From NCBI GenBank assembly GCA_018398765.1, contig JAHBMJ010002621.1, forward strand, positions 12,728-65,227: a stretch of 52,500 nt of DNA. Direction: 5' to 3'. A program made the position numbers and the translations under genes. Source of the DNA: Chromera velia. Lineage: Eukaryota; Sar; Chromeraceae. The notes beneath the pieces were generated by a model. That model made no database searches. It saw only the letters and a list, made by a program, of their open reading frames with translations, and was not told the origin of the DNA. Position 1 is the stretch's first letter; the number at the start of each line of letters is the position of its first letter. Positions 22,401 to 33,787 of the stretch are shown one piece after another.

Positions 22401-23492
22401 ACAAGCAGATGGGAAGGGACAGACAAACAAACGAACCAATCAACAAGAAAGCTCCAGGCGGTCACCTTGATTCCTTCCTCTTTTTCCTGTTCCCATTTCT
22501 TCCCAGCCCTCTTCTTGAACCCTGACTGTCCACCGACCAGAGAGGAGAGGACCCCCACCACATGGTTGGGTTTGAAGTTGCACGAGATGCAATCGGCCTG
22601 CAAGAACGCAGAGGGGCTTTTATACACATTGCGCATGCATTTCTTTGTTTACGTCATGAAGCGCATGAGATAAAGTCTGTCCCCTGCAGATCCCCACTCG
22701 ACTGAGGAGACGGCACACAGACGACTATGTTAATATAAGTGGACGGAGGGATAGGGATTGAGGTTTCGCAAGTCTGGCGATTCAGATGTCAAGGCACTCA
22801 CCCTTGCCACCAGTCGCTTCCACGTCTCTTCATCATGGGGTCCGTAACGTGCGGCTCGGTGCATGACGCCCACCAGCGATCCCTTTCCCATCCTGAAAAA
22901 GATGAAAAAGGAGACGGCAAGTGAATTGAGCAGAGATGCAAAGCATATGCACCCAACAAGAAAGAAGGGCACGGTGACCCACCATGGCACGGCACAAAGT
23001 CTGTCTGTGGAGACAGGCTGACGATAAAGGGGGACAGCGAAGCTCGACAGGGATCTGATGCTGGAAGACGGAAGAGGGACAGAGGACGAGAAGGAGACGG
23101 CAGTCCGTCTACTTGCAGATCCCTGCGCCATCCTTGACACTGCAACGAAGCTCAATTTGGATCTCAACAAGGGATCGTGCACTGCTCCCTCTTTCGAAAG
23201 TGTGACCTCTCGGGGAGTTTTCATATGCGTCACATATAATGCGTGTGCTGCCAGGCACTCAGTGCAGAAATGACTTCGACGACCAGCTCACCAGAGAATC
23301 GGCAGAGATGTCTCGCCCGGCCCATTGGCCCAAGTAGGGACCGACCAAAAAAATGGACGCCCACAAGGCCGAAGTGACTCGGGGCATAGCCGCGGCACAA
23401 GAGGCTCGCTCGGCTCGGCTCTCTGCGCGCGCTCGGTTGTCCATGCACATCCGTCTCCCCGTTAAGAATTCCTCGTAATAGCGGCAAGCCAT
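17337..23492 (-). CDS. HPR/OPR-like alpha-helical repeat protein, probable organellar RNA-binding factor (multi-exon)
   Basis: Repeated helical units of about 35-40 residues such as LLAMLCNALTRAGLFDGGLF, LQLAMLAHAWARAHVHNDDL, VCLVANALARLRLRDIPLF, LTIALNAFARLGG and LVVFAYCHFQKFDVAFFGPL match the heptatricopeptide/octotricopeptide style of organellar RNA-binding proteins known in apicomplexans and algae. Exons on the minus strand, GT..AG, phases closing: 22802-22892, 22466-22597, 22232-22292, 21704-21840, 21620-21637, 21536-21553, 21418-21469, 21169-21248, 20902-21007, 20108-20591 (with a Ser/Glu/Gly-rich insert), 19878-19991 or -19974, 19582-19693, 19100-19150, 18351-18789, 17896-17975, 17337-17597. 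Exon 1 is tentatively 23292-23492 (ATG at 23490-23492) and an exon ending at 23113 is likely, but their phase does not close. No RAP domain is seen at the C-terminus. Role is inferred from fold only. Confidence 0.7.
18134..18265. repeat. Three tandem copies of a 44-bp unit in an intron
   Basis: The unit starts TCATCAATTTCCGCTGATCG and is present three times with almost no change (18134-18177, 18178-18221, 18222-18265). It lies in the intron between the exons 17896-17975 and 18351-18789 of the HPR-like gene. Confidence 0.92.
19337..19490. repeat. Compound CT/GT/GA microsatellite
   Basis: About 15 CT units, then about 20 GT units with TATG variants, then about 18 GA units. The CT and GA ends are complementary, so single-stranded DNA or RNA could form a hairpin with a GT-rich loop. 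It lies in the intron between exons 19100-19150 and 19582-19693. Confidence 0.92.
21457..21708 (-). repeat. Triplicated 84-bp exon/intron unit
   Basis: Three 84-bp copies (21457-21540, 21541-21624, 21625-21708) inside the HPR-like gene. On the coding strand each has an exon-like piece TSTGTGAAGGTCGTC, a donor AGG|GTAAGTAG and an acceptor TTTTTTCTACAG. Each intron part is 66 bases, phase 0 and free of stops, so spliced and unspliced forms both keep the frame (unit peptide of 28 residues with REITVLDDSIVW). Confidence 0.9.
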
Positions 23493-24094
23493 GGCGAACC
23501 ACACAGTACCACACAGAAACTTAAAGGAAGCACACAAAATACTAGTTAACGGCCGGTATGCTGGGACGTGTTATGCATCCACGAACCGTCTTTTACAAAT
23601 ACTTTTGAAGTCTGCACGCTGAAAATAAAGGGGGGCGCTACAAAGAATGCGGCGGCACGTGAGGTGCCGCCGCGCATGAAATTCGGACCGAATGGTACGT
23701 AATATGCTAACGCAGGCATCCCTTTTATGCAAGGACTTTTTTATATTACGCACAAAAACGTCCTTCCAATTAACAAAAAAAAAAATATTATAGATGCCCC
23801 CCCTTAATTTAGCAGAATCGTATCATATAAAGAACCCAGGTCATGCTCACAAAAGTAGTTTTTGGCTATCCTGGACTAGATTTCAGACGTAGGCTGAGCT
23901 AAGGTCCCGCGTTCAAAACGGTTCAAAGATGTATGAATTAGTAGTAATTTAGTACGAATATTGAATTATGACATTTAATTTTACAGTTGAATTCACTCAA
24001 ACCTAGCACTCATTCTAGTCATGCACTTTGTCTTTAGCTGTTTGCTACAGTTTGCAGATCGACTCACACAGTGGGAAAGGGAGACTGGGTACGA
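23493..24094. other. Upstream region of the HPR-like gene and AT-rich gap
   Basis: The first 150 bases would hold the promoter of the minus-strand HPR-like gene. From about 23740 the sequence is AT-rich. Apart from the hairpin at 23649-23673 I see no gene or RNA. Confidence 0.4.
23649..23673. other. Perfect 10-bp GC-rich hairpin
   Basis: GCGGCGGCAC, the loop GTGAG, then GTGCCGCCGC. The stem can be stretched by ATGC/GCAT on both sides with one bulge. It lies about 160 bases upstream of the proposed start of the HPR-like gene. It could be a transcript-end or regulatory structure; this is not known. Confidence 0.7.
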
Positions 24095-24815
24095 CTAAGT
24101 ACACCGAGGTGCATTGCATTCGATCCGACGTTACGGTAGTCACAAAGGGATATTAGATGTACTGCATTTGATCTGGCGCATTGCCAGTCTGCCAGTCAGA
24201 AAAGGAGACTAAGTGCATTGCATTCGATCTGACGTATATATGCAGAAAGAAAGGGAATCTGACGCCGTGAGAAAGGGAGACCAATGGAGACTGGGTACAT
24301 AATCCCCGTGCATTGTATTCGATCCAACGCAAAGAGGAAAAGAGACTGGATGTATTCCATTCGATTGCATTCGATCTAACGCATGCAGAGAGAAGTGGAG
24401 GTATAGTGGAGGCTGCATGGATACACTGCATTCGATCTGACGTAGAGAAGAAAAGAGATTAGATGCATTGCATTCGATCTGACGCATGCAAAGAGAAAGT
24501 GAGACTGCATGGGTGCTTTGCATTCGATCTGACGCCGTCTGACGCATGCATGCAGAAAGAAAGGGAGACTGCCAGTGGGTGCATTGCAGTTAATCTAACG
24601 CAGAAAGAAAGGGAGACTATATGGGTGCCTTGCATTCGATCTGACGCATCATATGATGCAGAAAGAAAGAGAGACTGGGTGTATTGCAGTCGATCTGACG
24701 CAGAAAGAAAGGGAGACTACATGGGTGCCTTACATTCGATCTGACGCATGCATAAAGAAAGGGGGACTGGGTACATTACAGTTGATCTGACGTAGAGAGG
24801 AAAGGAGACTGGACA
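24095..24815. repeat. Diverged minisatellite with TTCGATCTGACGCA core
   Basis: About twelve imperfect units of roughly 55-70 bases, each with GTGCATTGCATTCGATCTGACG followed by a GCATGCAGAAAGAAAGGGAGACT-like part (written here as two motifs). Lengths vary because the GCATGCA part is repeated or lost. Short open frames in it are by-products of the repeat. Confidence 0.85.
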
Positions 24816-25789
24816 TTTGGCCTAATCGACTTAAAATATATTATCAGATGAATTTTAGGGGTTACATATAAGGCATGTTCGTATTTAACATCACCCCTAC
24901 ACTAAAAACCATTTTTTTAGGACTTACTACATTAAATTACTTCAAACAAAGTCAACATCTTATTAGAATGCTTACTGGTTCGTTTGCAATCTGCGATGAA
25001 AGTCTTGTCTCCAGGTGAAATCTAGAAAGAGCTCGTAAACTTGTAATCCGTAATATATAGTAAAATGGGGTAAACAGCCCCCCTTCCTGGACTCTCCTTC
25101 AAAAAATAAAAGAAAACCGTCATGATGTAATAATGTTATCACTAGACTTCAATCTCAATATCCATGACAACATCAAAGTCCTTCATGAGGAGCTTTTTGA
25201 ACGCTTCTTCGACTTTTTGCAGCTCACCCTCCTCCATGAACAGACTTTTTCCCTAGTCTTTTTCTACGACTTTTGCATGGTGCAACTAATAAAAAATAAT
25301 AGCAAGACCAACAGTATTAAGGCAAATTTTGGGCTGTAATAGAACCAGGCTCGCGGCGGCTGCTGTTAATTTGTTGCTCTGCGGCCTCCCAAGAGAGGCT
25401 GAGTAGTCAACTCAACATCTCTTCCATCAGATTGAGTCTCCCTCCCTCCCTTTGTCCCGAATCCCTCGCCTAAATCCTTGATAGACGCTCAAAAGACTGC
25501 AGAAGAAGAGAATTAATAATTTTTATTGTCTTTTATAAGAGCTATAGCGGGAAGCCTGGTGCTTTCTGGGAGATAGGTGACGGCATACAAGGAAAACAAA
25601 ATTTTGGTGGTCTTTCAAAAGATGTCGTAACTAGATGTCGTAATCTCGTAATCCATAATCAGTTGTAAGAGACATACCATAAAAAGGGGGGTATATGATT
25701 ATTTTTTCCCGTAATCACACTTAATTTCACCGGATTTAAGCTTTTTAAGATGAACCACATTATTTTAGCCTGAAATGTTTATGTAATCT
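24816..25789. other. AT-rich gap with no clear gene
   Basis: AT-rich DNA. A 68-codon plus frame at 25133-25339 (FDFLQLTLLHEQTF) has no recognised motif and is probably chance. A GC-richer patch at 25340-25470 resembles nothing I know. Confidence 0.4.
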
Positions 25790-26110
25790 ATGTTTTTATT
25801 ATATGTTTTATATGATCTTACCTATAAAATCTTAATCGGAATTGAAATAGTCGAATACCCTAGACGTTTGGCATTCAAGCAAATTGAATGCAAACGATGT
25901 GAGCCAGTGAGACGGAGAGAAAAGAAGCAATGTAAACGATGTGAGCCAGTGAGATGGAGAGAAAAGAAGCAATGCAAACGATGTAAGGCAGTCACTGTGA
26001 GGAGTACGAGGAGAAAGGAAGCAATGCAATTAAACGATGGCATTGAAGCAGTGAGACGGGAGAGGATGCTATATATTGCGATGTGGCGAAGTGAAAAATT
26101 AATTAATTAA
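25790..26110 (+). CDS. Hypothetical 106-residue frame with three CKRC repeats (doubtful)
   Basis: Starts at a true ATG. The N-terminal 30 residues are hydrophobic/aromatic (YVLYDLTYKILIGIEIV). Residues about 34-70 hold three copies of a 14-residue unit, CKRCEPVRRREKKQ, so that three C-x2-C pairs are spaced by ten residues, which could bind zinc. The unit comes from a 42-bp DNA repeat. The sequence around it is AT-rich and otherwise empty, so it may be only an open stretch in a minisatellite. Confidence 0.2.
   Translation: MFLLYVLYDLTYKILIGIEIVEYPRRLAFKQIECKRCEPVRRREKKQCKRCEPVRWREKKQCKRCKAVTVRSTRRKEAMQLNDGIEAVRRERMLYIAMWRSEKLIN
25889..26010. repeat. 42-bp tandem repeat, about three copies
   Basis: Unit GCAAACGATGTGAGCCAGTG followed by AGACGGAGAGAAAAGAAGCA; the first two copies differ at few bases and the third is diverged (adds GTCACTGTGAGGAGTACGAG). 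A period of 42 keeps any reading frame open through it. Confidence 0.85.
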
Positions 26111-26118
26111 TTAATTCA
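26096..26118. repeat. AATT tetranucleotide run
   Basis: Five to six AATT units following the CKRC frame. Confidence 0.8.
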
Positions 26119-27965
26119 CCAATACAGAGACGCAGGGGCTTTAGGCCCACGCGGTGGGGAAACCCCCGCGCGCTCGCGAAGGAATTTACCCGAAAACGGC
26201 CAAAACGGCTGAATCCATACCGCGTAATCCACAACAAATGAGAGCGAATGCGCGTGAGACCGTCTTTTCCGCATCCAAGAGAGCAGATTGTATTAAGTCA
26301 TCGGTGTAAATGGGTGAGAAATGGCTGAAAGCAACCAGTTAACTTCATACTGCATCGGATGCTCTCCGGGTGGAGAGGGTATTTTATGGGGGGAGGGGGG
26401 GCAGTTGGTATGTGTGGAAGGGGTGCTCCGCTGGAGGTAGCGCTTCAGCGCGGTGGGCACCTAGGTGGGCGCACCCCACCTGACGGCTCGAAGGAGCAAA
26501 GGGCCAAAAATCGTGGAACGGATGATCGGTTTGAGCAGCCCGTCTTGCACAACAAAGATGGAGCACTATCAAATTCGACTTGCCTACTTTTGAGGATTTG
26601 TGCATAGTCGTGCAAGCTGTGAGCAGCTACAATCGTGTGACCTCGCATTATCAATTCACAACCAAGAGACGGTCTGCGAATACTCCCGAGGCGATTGTAC
26701 TACTCTGCTACTACGCTAGGTGGTGGGCAGGTGTATATCAGTGGCTAGCGTAACATCTAGGCATAACATACTCGATTCGTACATACAGGATCTGTCATAC
26801 CAGGTTCTTACTTCTAGATACTCCCTTACAGACTTTCATACCAAGGTTTGACTCACTGCCGACTGCATGTGCAATGCCATGTGCGTGACTTAATTGCATG
26901 GACGTGAATGCGCTCGAACTGCGCGCATCTCGATACGGCCTGACATCTAGCCCGAGATGCTGCTTTGTGTACCGGCCGTTGGGCGGCTGCAAGCCTCACA
27001 ACGTTATACCCCCCATGGAAGCAAAACCTGGTTTAACTTAAAAAATCTTGTTTAACCTACTTCAACCAAAACATACAGCCTCAATACCTTAGCTAACCTT
27101 AGAACCTAACCCACTTTCCATACCCTGAACACAGACAGTGACAGATTTTCCTAAGTAGCTTAAGTCCCTTCTAGAGTCCTTTAATTTACGCCTTGATTCT
27201 ATAGCCTCTTAGACTCCACGTACATATCATGTTATCCCAATTGAATTAATTAAATTAAAGTTTTAAATCAATCAATTTTTCAGTAGATTTTGAAATAAAA
27301 AAAAAATTAAAAATTAATAACTGAGACTGCATGCCGCGTCCAGTCTACTATAAGCAGAGATTAGTAACTAAGTTAAAATTTATATAGTAAAAAAAATGAT
27401 GTCCAGAGAGCCAAAATCATCTGGAGCACATCTCTAGGATTGCTCGCAGGATTGCTGTTAATTGTTGTGCTCCGTTTAAGTGACGACTGACTGTGTCACT
27501 AACAAATACAATAGTAAAAGATAAAGCATTAATCTAGCCATTAATTCATATAAAATTTACAATTCAGAATATACTTTAATTCACTTAGCTAGTGTGGGCA
27601 TCACAAAACTACATTAGTGGCTTAACTCAAAGGGGTATTTTCATAATAATTATGAATTTTCATAGTAACTCTGGATTTCATAATGATTATGGGGGGTCAC
27701 CTAACTTTGGAAGCCGATTTCTCATCCAAAAATCACTTTCTCAAAAAACGGTTTAAACAAGTTGATTTGTCTCATAAAGATGAATCTTTTTAGCTGTAAA
27801 ACTCCTTCAAATTCTCATTTTTTTTATCAGACCACCCATAATGATTATAAAGATTTTATAGTCACTATAATGATGCCATAATGATTAACGAGTTAACCCA
27901 CTGATGTAACTAACTGATCACTAACAACGTACTAACTAACTAACTAACTAACTGACTAGCTAACC

Positions 27966-27996
<31 letters not shown>

Positions 27997-28079
27997 ATGT
28001 AAGGCTATAGATAAGAGATAAGATTGTGTACAAAGTGACTGGAATTAAATTAATCTAGTTTGTCAAGCCAGTTGTCAAA
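26119..28079. other. Gene-free region, GC-rich to 26.6 kb then AT-rich
   Basis: 26119-26660 is richer in G and C (GGGGAGGGGGGGCAG near 26393) and has an 82-codon plus frame at 26359-26607 without motif. 27000-28079 is AT-rich with scattered TAACTAAC runs. It includes the 3' flank of the TPR gene, whose stop is at 28080-28082. I see no transposase, RT or RNA gene. Confidence 0.4.
27935..27996. repeat. CTAA tetranucleotide repeat
   Basis: About thirteen CTAA units with a few changes (CTGACTAGCTAACC in the middle). It lies about 90 bases past the end of the TPR gene. Confidence 0.85.
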
Positions 28080-31000
28080 CTAGCTGGTAAACTCTGAGAC
28101 TTCCATGATGCTCTGTCCTCTGCTGGGAGGAAAAAGCGCACGGTCGCTCAAAAGTGTGCAGTCACCATCTCCCCCCTCTCCCTGAAATGAGAACCCCCCA
28201 CGGAGAGACCTGGAAGGTGAGAGCGTCAGAGACTCATCCGCTCCAGAGAACACACAAATGGATCTCTGGGGACACTTCTGAGGAAGCTCAAGACCATTTT
28301 CTGTTCTCTCTGCTTGTGTGTTTGATTTTGCCTCTGTCAAAGAGTTCAGCTTCAAAAGGGAGAGACTGAAGCCGGAAGAACGAGAGTTTGCCTTGCAGTC
28401 AGAGAAGGAGGAGGGAAGCTCATCAGGACCGAATGGGCATTCACGAGGAGGGGGAGTCGGTTGGCGCGTCAGATTTCTTTTTTGGAGTCCGTCCCCTCGA
28501 AGCACAGGAGGAGAGCATGAGAAGGGAATCTGCCCCGAGCTTGGCTGATTGCCTCCTTGCTGACTGGAGCTAGAGAAGGAAAAAGATTTCTCTGCCCCCT
28601 TTGGCCCCAGAGAATTGACACCTGACGAGAGATGGAAAAACTCCGTATCGCTCTCTATCGCTGAATCAGATGAATAGACAACGAGGGGTCGAGAGCGCTT
28701 CGTGAGATCACGCTCTACTGGCTTCGCAGGCTCTGGCAGACTCGTTTGGGGAAAACCGTTCCGAGGGGACGGTGGTCTATCTTGAGTCGGAAACTTCCCC
28801 CCCCACCCGGAGGGAATTGAAGTGGTGGTCTGGCACTGTCCGTACGAACCTGTCTCATAGATCGACAAGAAGGGAGACGACAACGACGAATCCCCCCCAC
28901 ACTCTCCCTCTGCCTCGGACGGGGTCGTCTGAGACCCTTCGGATTCTCTCTCCTCCTTTTCTTTCCCATCCCCAACCTCATTGCACGCAAACGAAGGAGA
29001 CGGAGGGGATAAACGGGGAGGGTCTAGCTCGTTCCTCACAAGGCGGAGGTCCTCTAGGGCCCTCAGAGGCACACCTTGCCGAGCTGCCCTCAGGAGACGG
29101 ACTGCGCGTTTCTCGGGGCATGGGTCGCCACGGATGGCAGCACTGCCCCGAGTTTGAGAGTTCAGAGACACACACGAACTGCCTGTGCCAACGAATCTGC
29201 TGGAAAGCGAAACTGATGAGAGCTTCGGCGTAGGGGTAAACGTTCTCTCCCTACAAGCATCTCTTGCGACTTCTTTTCTAGTTTCTCCCTCTCTGAAGGC
29301 CCCTTCTGGTGTCTGACTGTCCCCTGAGATGACACGAAAACCCGATTCCTCCCCTCTGAGTTCACTGCCCCCGCACGGGGCTGGGGGCTTTTGCGAGAGG
29401 GGAAAAAATGTGACAGATCCATCAGGGGGTGTGGTTTCTGTTTTCCTTTTCCGGTGCTGCACAGCCACAAAACTGGCAGAACAGGAGAGTGACACGGGGG
29501 TGGGGGCTGATGATCTCTCCAGCACAACGGTGGTTGTTTCCGTCTCGGCATCGTCTGCTTCGGTTGCCTCCATTGCATTTTTGGAATGACTGTATGAAGA
29601 GGAAGAGGAGAGGAAAGGGGGAGAAGGAGATTTGCTTCTGCCCTTGCCTACATTCTTGATGGGAGAGGAATTTCCTCCTTTCGGCATATCTAGGCTCACT
29701 TTGGTCGGTCTGTATGGCTGAGGAGAGGTCCCCTTTCCTCCCCACCCCGCCTCCACTCTTCTGTTCAGGGGTCCTTCTTCATCGTTATCCTGATGAGATG
29801 CTGTTATTGTTTCTGTTGGTCCCCCTGGACGGATGGGCGGTTTGGTAAGGGGAGTTTTTCTGCCGCCTGAGGGACTCTGGGAATCGGACTTCGGCTGCTT
29901 AGCTGCTGGGACTCGGTGGGGTTTGGTTTCCCTCAGCTGCACGGGGCTTTGGTCATCAGGTCTCTCCTTCTCCTCCTGAAGGTGTTGATCTGTGTGTTCG
30001 ACTTCCTCGAATAGTCTATCTGGAGTGTCGCTGTCTGGCTGCTGCTGGGGGCTTCTGCTCCTGGGTCCTCTGTCAGGCTGGTTGCTGCGATTCTGTCGGT
30101 AGCCTGGGTGAGGCGCTGCGCCGACCTTGCGTGCTCTTCCGACCTCGTACAATACGGAGCTGTATGGATATGGAAGCCCTATTGTTTTCCTTCTGTTTCT
30201 CCTTGTGTCAGTTCTTCGAAAGCCTGGTGCGGCTCCTGAAGCACCAATGCCGATTCGGTGCGGAAGGGGAGGGGAAAATGGGGGCAACGGGGGTTGTGTT
30301 TCATGGGTTGATGAAAAGGAAGTGGCAGGTCTCATTTGTTCTTGTGGCAGCTCTATGAGATCCCTCTCTTGCAGAATATCCTCCAGAGATCTCCTAGAAG
30401 CAGAGTGTCTCCTCCCTTCCCCCTCGGTCTCCAACCTAGACAGCCCCCCACTCATCCCTCTCTGTGTGGAAGCAGCTCCGCCTGTTGCTCCCCCTCCCTG
30501 CCTGCTGCCTATCTCAAGGGCGGACCTCAGCAGGCCCCCTGGGGCTGTGGAAACGGGTCGGGGGGGCGAGTGGAGGGAAGATGTTTTGACTTTTATGAGT
30601 GTCTCTTGGCACACCGCCCTCAGAGGATGCTCGGAGGGCAGCCAGGTGTCGGCAACGGTGAGGGCCTTATGGAAATGTTGTACAGCCTGCTCCGTCTGTC
30701 CCACCTGCATGCAACGAGAAGAGAATTAAAGCAATTCAGAGATCCATCCGTGTGTCTGTCCATGTTTTTGTTTGTGTATGTAGACATCAGAAAAAGGAGT
30801 GGACTAGCCACAGCAAGGTAGGCGGGACCTACTATTGTTCCACTCATGCGCGCATGACGAGTGAGGACGGGCTGGAAGGTATTCAGCCAACAAGAGAAAC
30901 GGAAGGAAATGCATGGAGACGCACGTTTCTGCATGGGCTTTTCTTCTCTTTTCCTTGACAGGAAAGTAGACATAATGTCCGTATTGCATGCACATGCGAC

Positions 31001-32886
31001 GCGTGGGAAAACATATGTAGAGAAGAGACAGATTCTCGAACATACAGGCCGCCATCAGTTCTTTTCCTGTATATCTTTTCTTTCAGTCCTTTTCTGTTGG
31101 CAGGAAAACAGACAAACAGGCAGATTGACTGACAGAATACGGGTTTGTTTCTTTTGTCCTGTGTCCTTCTTATGGATAGACAGGCACACAGATCGATTGA
31201 TCAGACAGACAGACGGACCTCTGCCTGCAGAACTCCTGCGTTGTGTAGAGCCACGCACAGGAGAGAGACTGCCGATTGCAGCCCTAGTTCCATCTCGTTG
31301 GATGTTCTTCCTCCCTCCCCTCCTCCATCCGTCACGTCAGAGACACACCCGACAGACAGGTCAGGCACAGATCTAGGCACTGCCAGAGTTTCTGTCGATA
31401 AGGAGAGGATCCTGTCTTGCGCTGCCTCCACTGCCTTCTCTGCCTGTACGAGCGCTGTCTCTTGGAGTCTGCACAAACAGCACATCACAGAGGGGACGTC
31501 AGGGACGGCTAGGAAGTTGGTCACATTGAGAAGACAAATGACGGTGAGGAAGACAGGGCCTCGTTGGAGCAACGAGAATTGAACTGAAATCAGGGAAACA
31601 TATGGAATCGAGAGTTTCTCCTTCCGTTTCCTGCTTGAAAGGAATTAAATGGACAATTAAGTGCACAGGCGGCCAGCAAGACCCTTGAGGTGTCTGTGGG
31701 TTGAGAACAGACAGAGACGTACATTGGAGAAAAAAGCTTGGCAGCAAACAGAGACGCCCTGACAGACTTACCCTTTGGCTGTGAAGTGGGCAGCCAAGTT
31801 GAGGTGAACGGTTGCGATCAAATCGGGTTTCTCGCTCTCTCCTGCGAACAGAGAAGCCATCCGTAGAGCAGCCCCCTCTCCCTCTCTGTCTCCTCTCATC
31901 TCACGGGTCTTTGCCTCACTCGTGTACACACATGCCTGGAGAATGCTCAAGTGCTTCTTCAAACGGGACAATCCTAGACCCAACGCCGCCGCTTTCTCCT
32001 TCTCTGCTTCAACGTTGTCTGGCTGAATCTGTGCAGAAACAGAGTCGGTTTCCTGGTCAACTGTCTGTACTGGAGCTTGTATTGCAACACTCTCTTCTCC
32101 TCCATCTGTCTGCACCTGTACGAGGACACTCTCTTCCTCTGTGTCTCTGGTGGAGGCTGTGGTCTGTCTGGCTTCCATGGGCTGTTGTGTTGCAGTCAGC
32201 GTTTTCTTCGTATTTGGACTCCTTCCTTCTCCCTCAAACACTCCTAGTTCCGTATGGACAGAGTCTGTTGAACCCGGGTCCTGTAGGTCATCTACTTGGG
32301 GGCAATCACACACTGCACTTCTGCCATCTTTCTCCTTCGTTGGAGGTGCACGTATCTGTGCAACACGACCGTCGATTTCAATATCTCTTATCTCATTCAG
32401 TCGACACACCAGCCAACTGAGATAATTGATGGTTTTTAAAAGAATACACAGCGCCTGAGGGAAGTCCCTGTGGTCTATGCAGAGCTTGAGGGCAGATTCA
32501 CTGGATGCTCTCACAAAGGCGTCCAGCCATCCCTGGAACCTTTCCCCAACAGGCAAACGGTCGAGATCGGGAAGCAAACACAAATGTGGTTCATCCTTTT
32601 CTGTTGCTTCTCCATCCGTGGTGGAAGACGCAAACGCAATTGCAGACAGGTCATGCCGAGCGACAAGATGGGGGTCTGTTGCTGTCTCTATGATGTCTTC
32701 TAATGTGAAACACTCAGTGAGTGTCCCCAAAATTGATCTAATGTACTCACACGCTCCCTCAAGCTCACCCTCGACAAGAAGGTCGAGAGAGCGCTTCTCC
32801 ATCAGACGAAGCAACATTTTTGCGTCTTCTGCTTCATCCGGACTTTTGGGACGAGGCAGATCTTTTTCATCTGTAACGCGCTGCAT
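28080..32886 (-). CDS. Tetratricopeptide-repeat protein with long disordered C-terminus (three exons)
   Basis: Exons on the minus strand: 31772-32886, 31219-31468 and 28080-30704, with GT..AG borders and phases 2 and 0 that close; product 1,329 residues from the ATG at 32884-32886. Residues about 20-190 are helical with LVEGELEGACEYIRSIL. After an acidic/Gln-rich linker come TPR-type helices that cross exon borders: IATVHLNLAAHFTAKG | LQETALVQAEKAVEAA, then LQSAVSLLCVALHNAGVLQAE | VGQTEQAVQHFHKAL. The last exon codes about 800 residues rich in S, P, R, G and E, with no domain seen. The frame is open a further 29 codons upstream to a GTG, so an upstream exon is possible. TPRs bind protein partners; the partner is unknown. 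Low-complexity tails of this kind are common in alveolate proteins. Confidence 0.8.
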
Positions 32887-33080
32887 CCTCACAGCCCCAC
32901 CAAACCTTTCAGTCTGTGAACAACTGTTGTTTGTGCTGTGTCGATCCGGATTCAAGCGAACAGTTTGGTTCACCCAATCTTGACGCTCACGAAGGTTTCA
33001 CATGTCTCCTGGTGATGAATTCTGCTTGGGGCATTCAGTATGCGCTGATACAGAGAGAGAGAGAGAAACACCGCCCAGAC
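32887..33080. promoter_or_regulatory. Probable 5' flank of the TPR gene
   Basis: Short space between the ATG and the 901-bp satellite. It contains a GA run at 33053-33066. No TATA box or initiator was identified with confidence. If the gene has no upstream exon, its promoter must be here or inside the satellite. Confidence 0.35.
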
Positions 33081-33508
33081 GTGTCAGTTCTCACGGAGCC
33101 ATACAAAACATCTAACGGAGTGAGAACGGTGGTTCAGCTGGAACCAAGGCGTAGACCTTCGACCCGAGGGGTCGGGCGCGCACATGCAGCTAGGGAAACT
33201 GGAGTTTTTCGCTTAGCAGGCATGGCAATGGCCCCGGATAGCGCGATGACGTAATGCGCGCTCACAAAGTTCGGTTGTCGACGAGACGAGACTCGAGAAA
33301 TTCGGAATTTGCCCGATGAAACGGTTTACCAAGCTGTGTTCGTACGAGGCCCGGACGACCAGTTGTGAGGAGCAAGAGTCGAAATAGATATCGGTCTTGC
33401 TGCCTACCGCGTTGCGGTGTGATCTGAGCAGAGAGTCTAAGTTTGTTCCCCGCCCACCCTCCTACGGGCGACTGTGGTGGCCTCCCATTAATTGGCAGCC
33501 CACCATCT

Positions 33509-33787
33509 TCATACGCTTATGCTAGTAGGAGGGTCGTAGCCCATTTCTGGCCTACTTTTGGGGGTATCGGGGCAGGAGGTTGCACATCCAGGAGTCAAGC
33601 CGTTCACGAGGGTGAAAAGAGACGTTAGGTAGGGTGGTAAGGCAAATAGAAGTGCCTCCGTGATCATGTTTCGGTTGGTGGGGGTATGGGGGCAGGAGGT
33701 TGCGCATCCAGGAGTCAAGCCGTCTACGAGGGTGAAGAGAAACGTTAAGTAGGGTGACAAGGCGAATGGAAGTGCGTCCATGATCAT
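33509..33787 (-). other. Conserved 92-codon frame in satellite unit 1
   Basis: An internally duplicated frame (EALLFALPPYLTSLFTLV and DALPFALSPYLTFLFTLV) across the 120-bp repeat. The same frame with exactly 92 codons is kept in units 2 (34410-34688) and 3 (35311-35589) in spite of substitutions. It starts from ATG. No domain is recognised; it may be a chance frame. Confidence 0.25.

Noticed and set aside
26359-26607. 82-codon plus frame in G-rich DNA
   Set aside because: No motif, no splice context and strongly G-biased; treated as chance.
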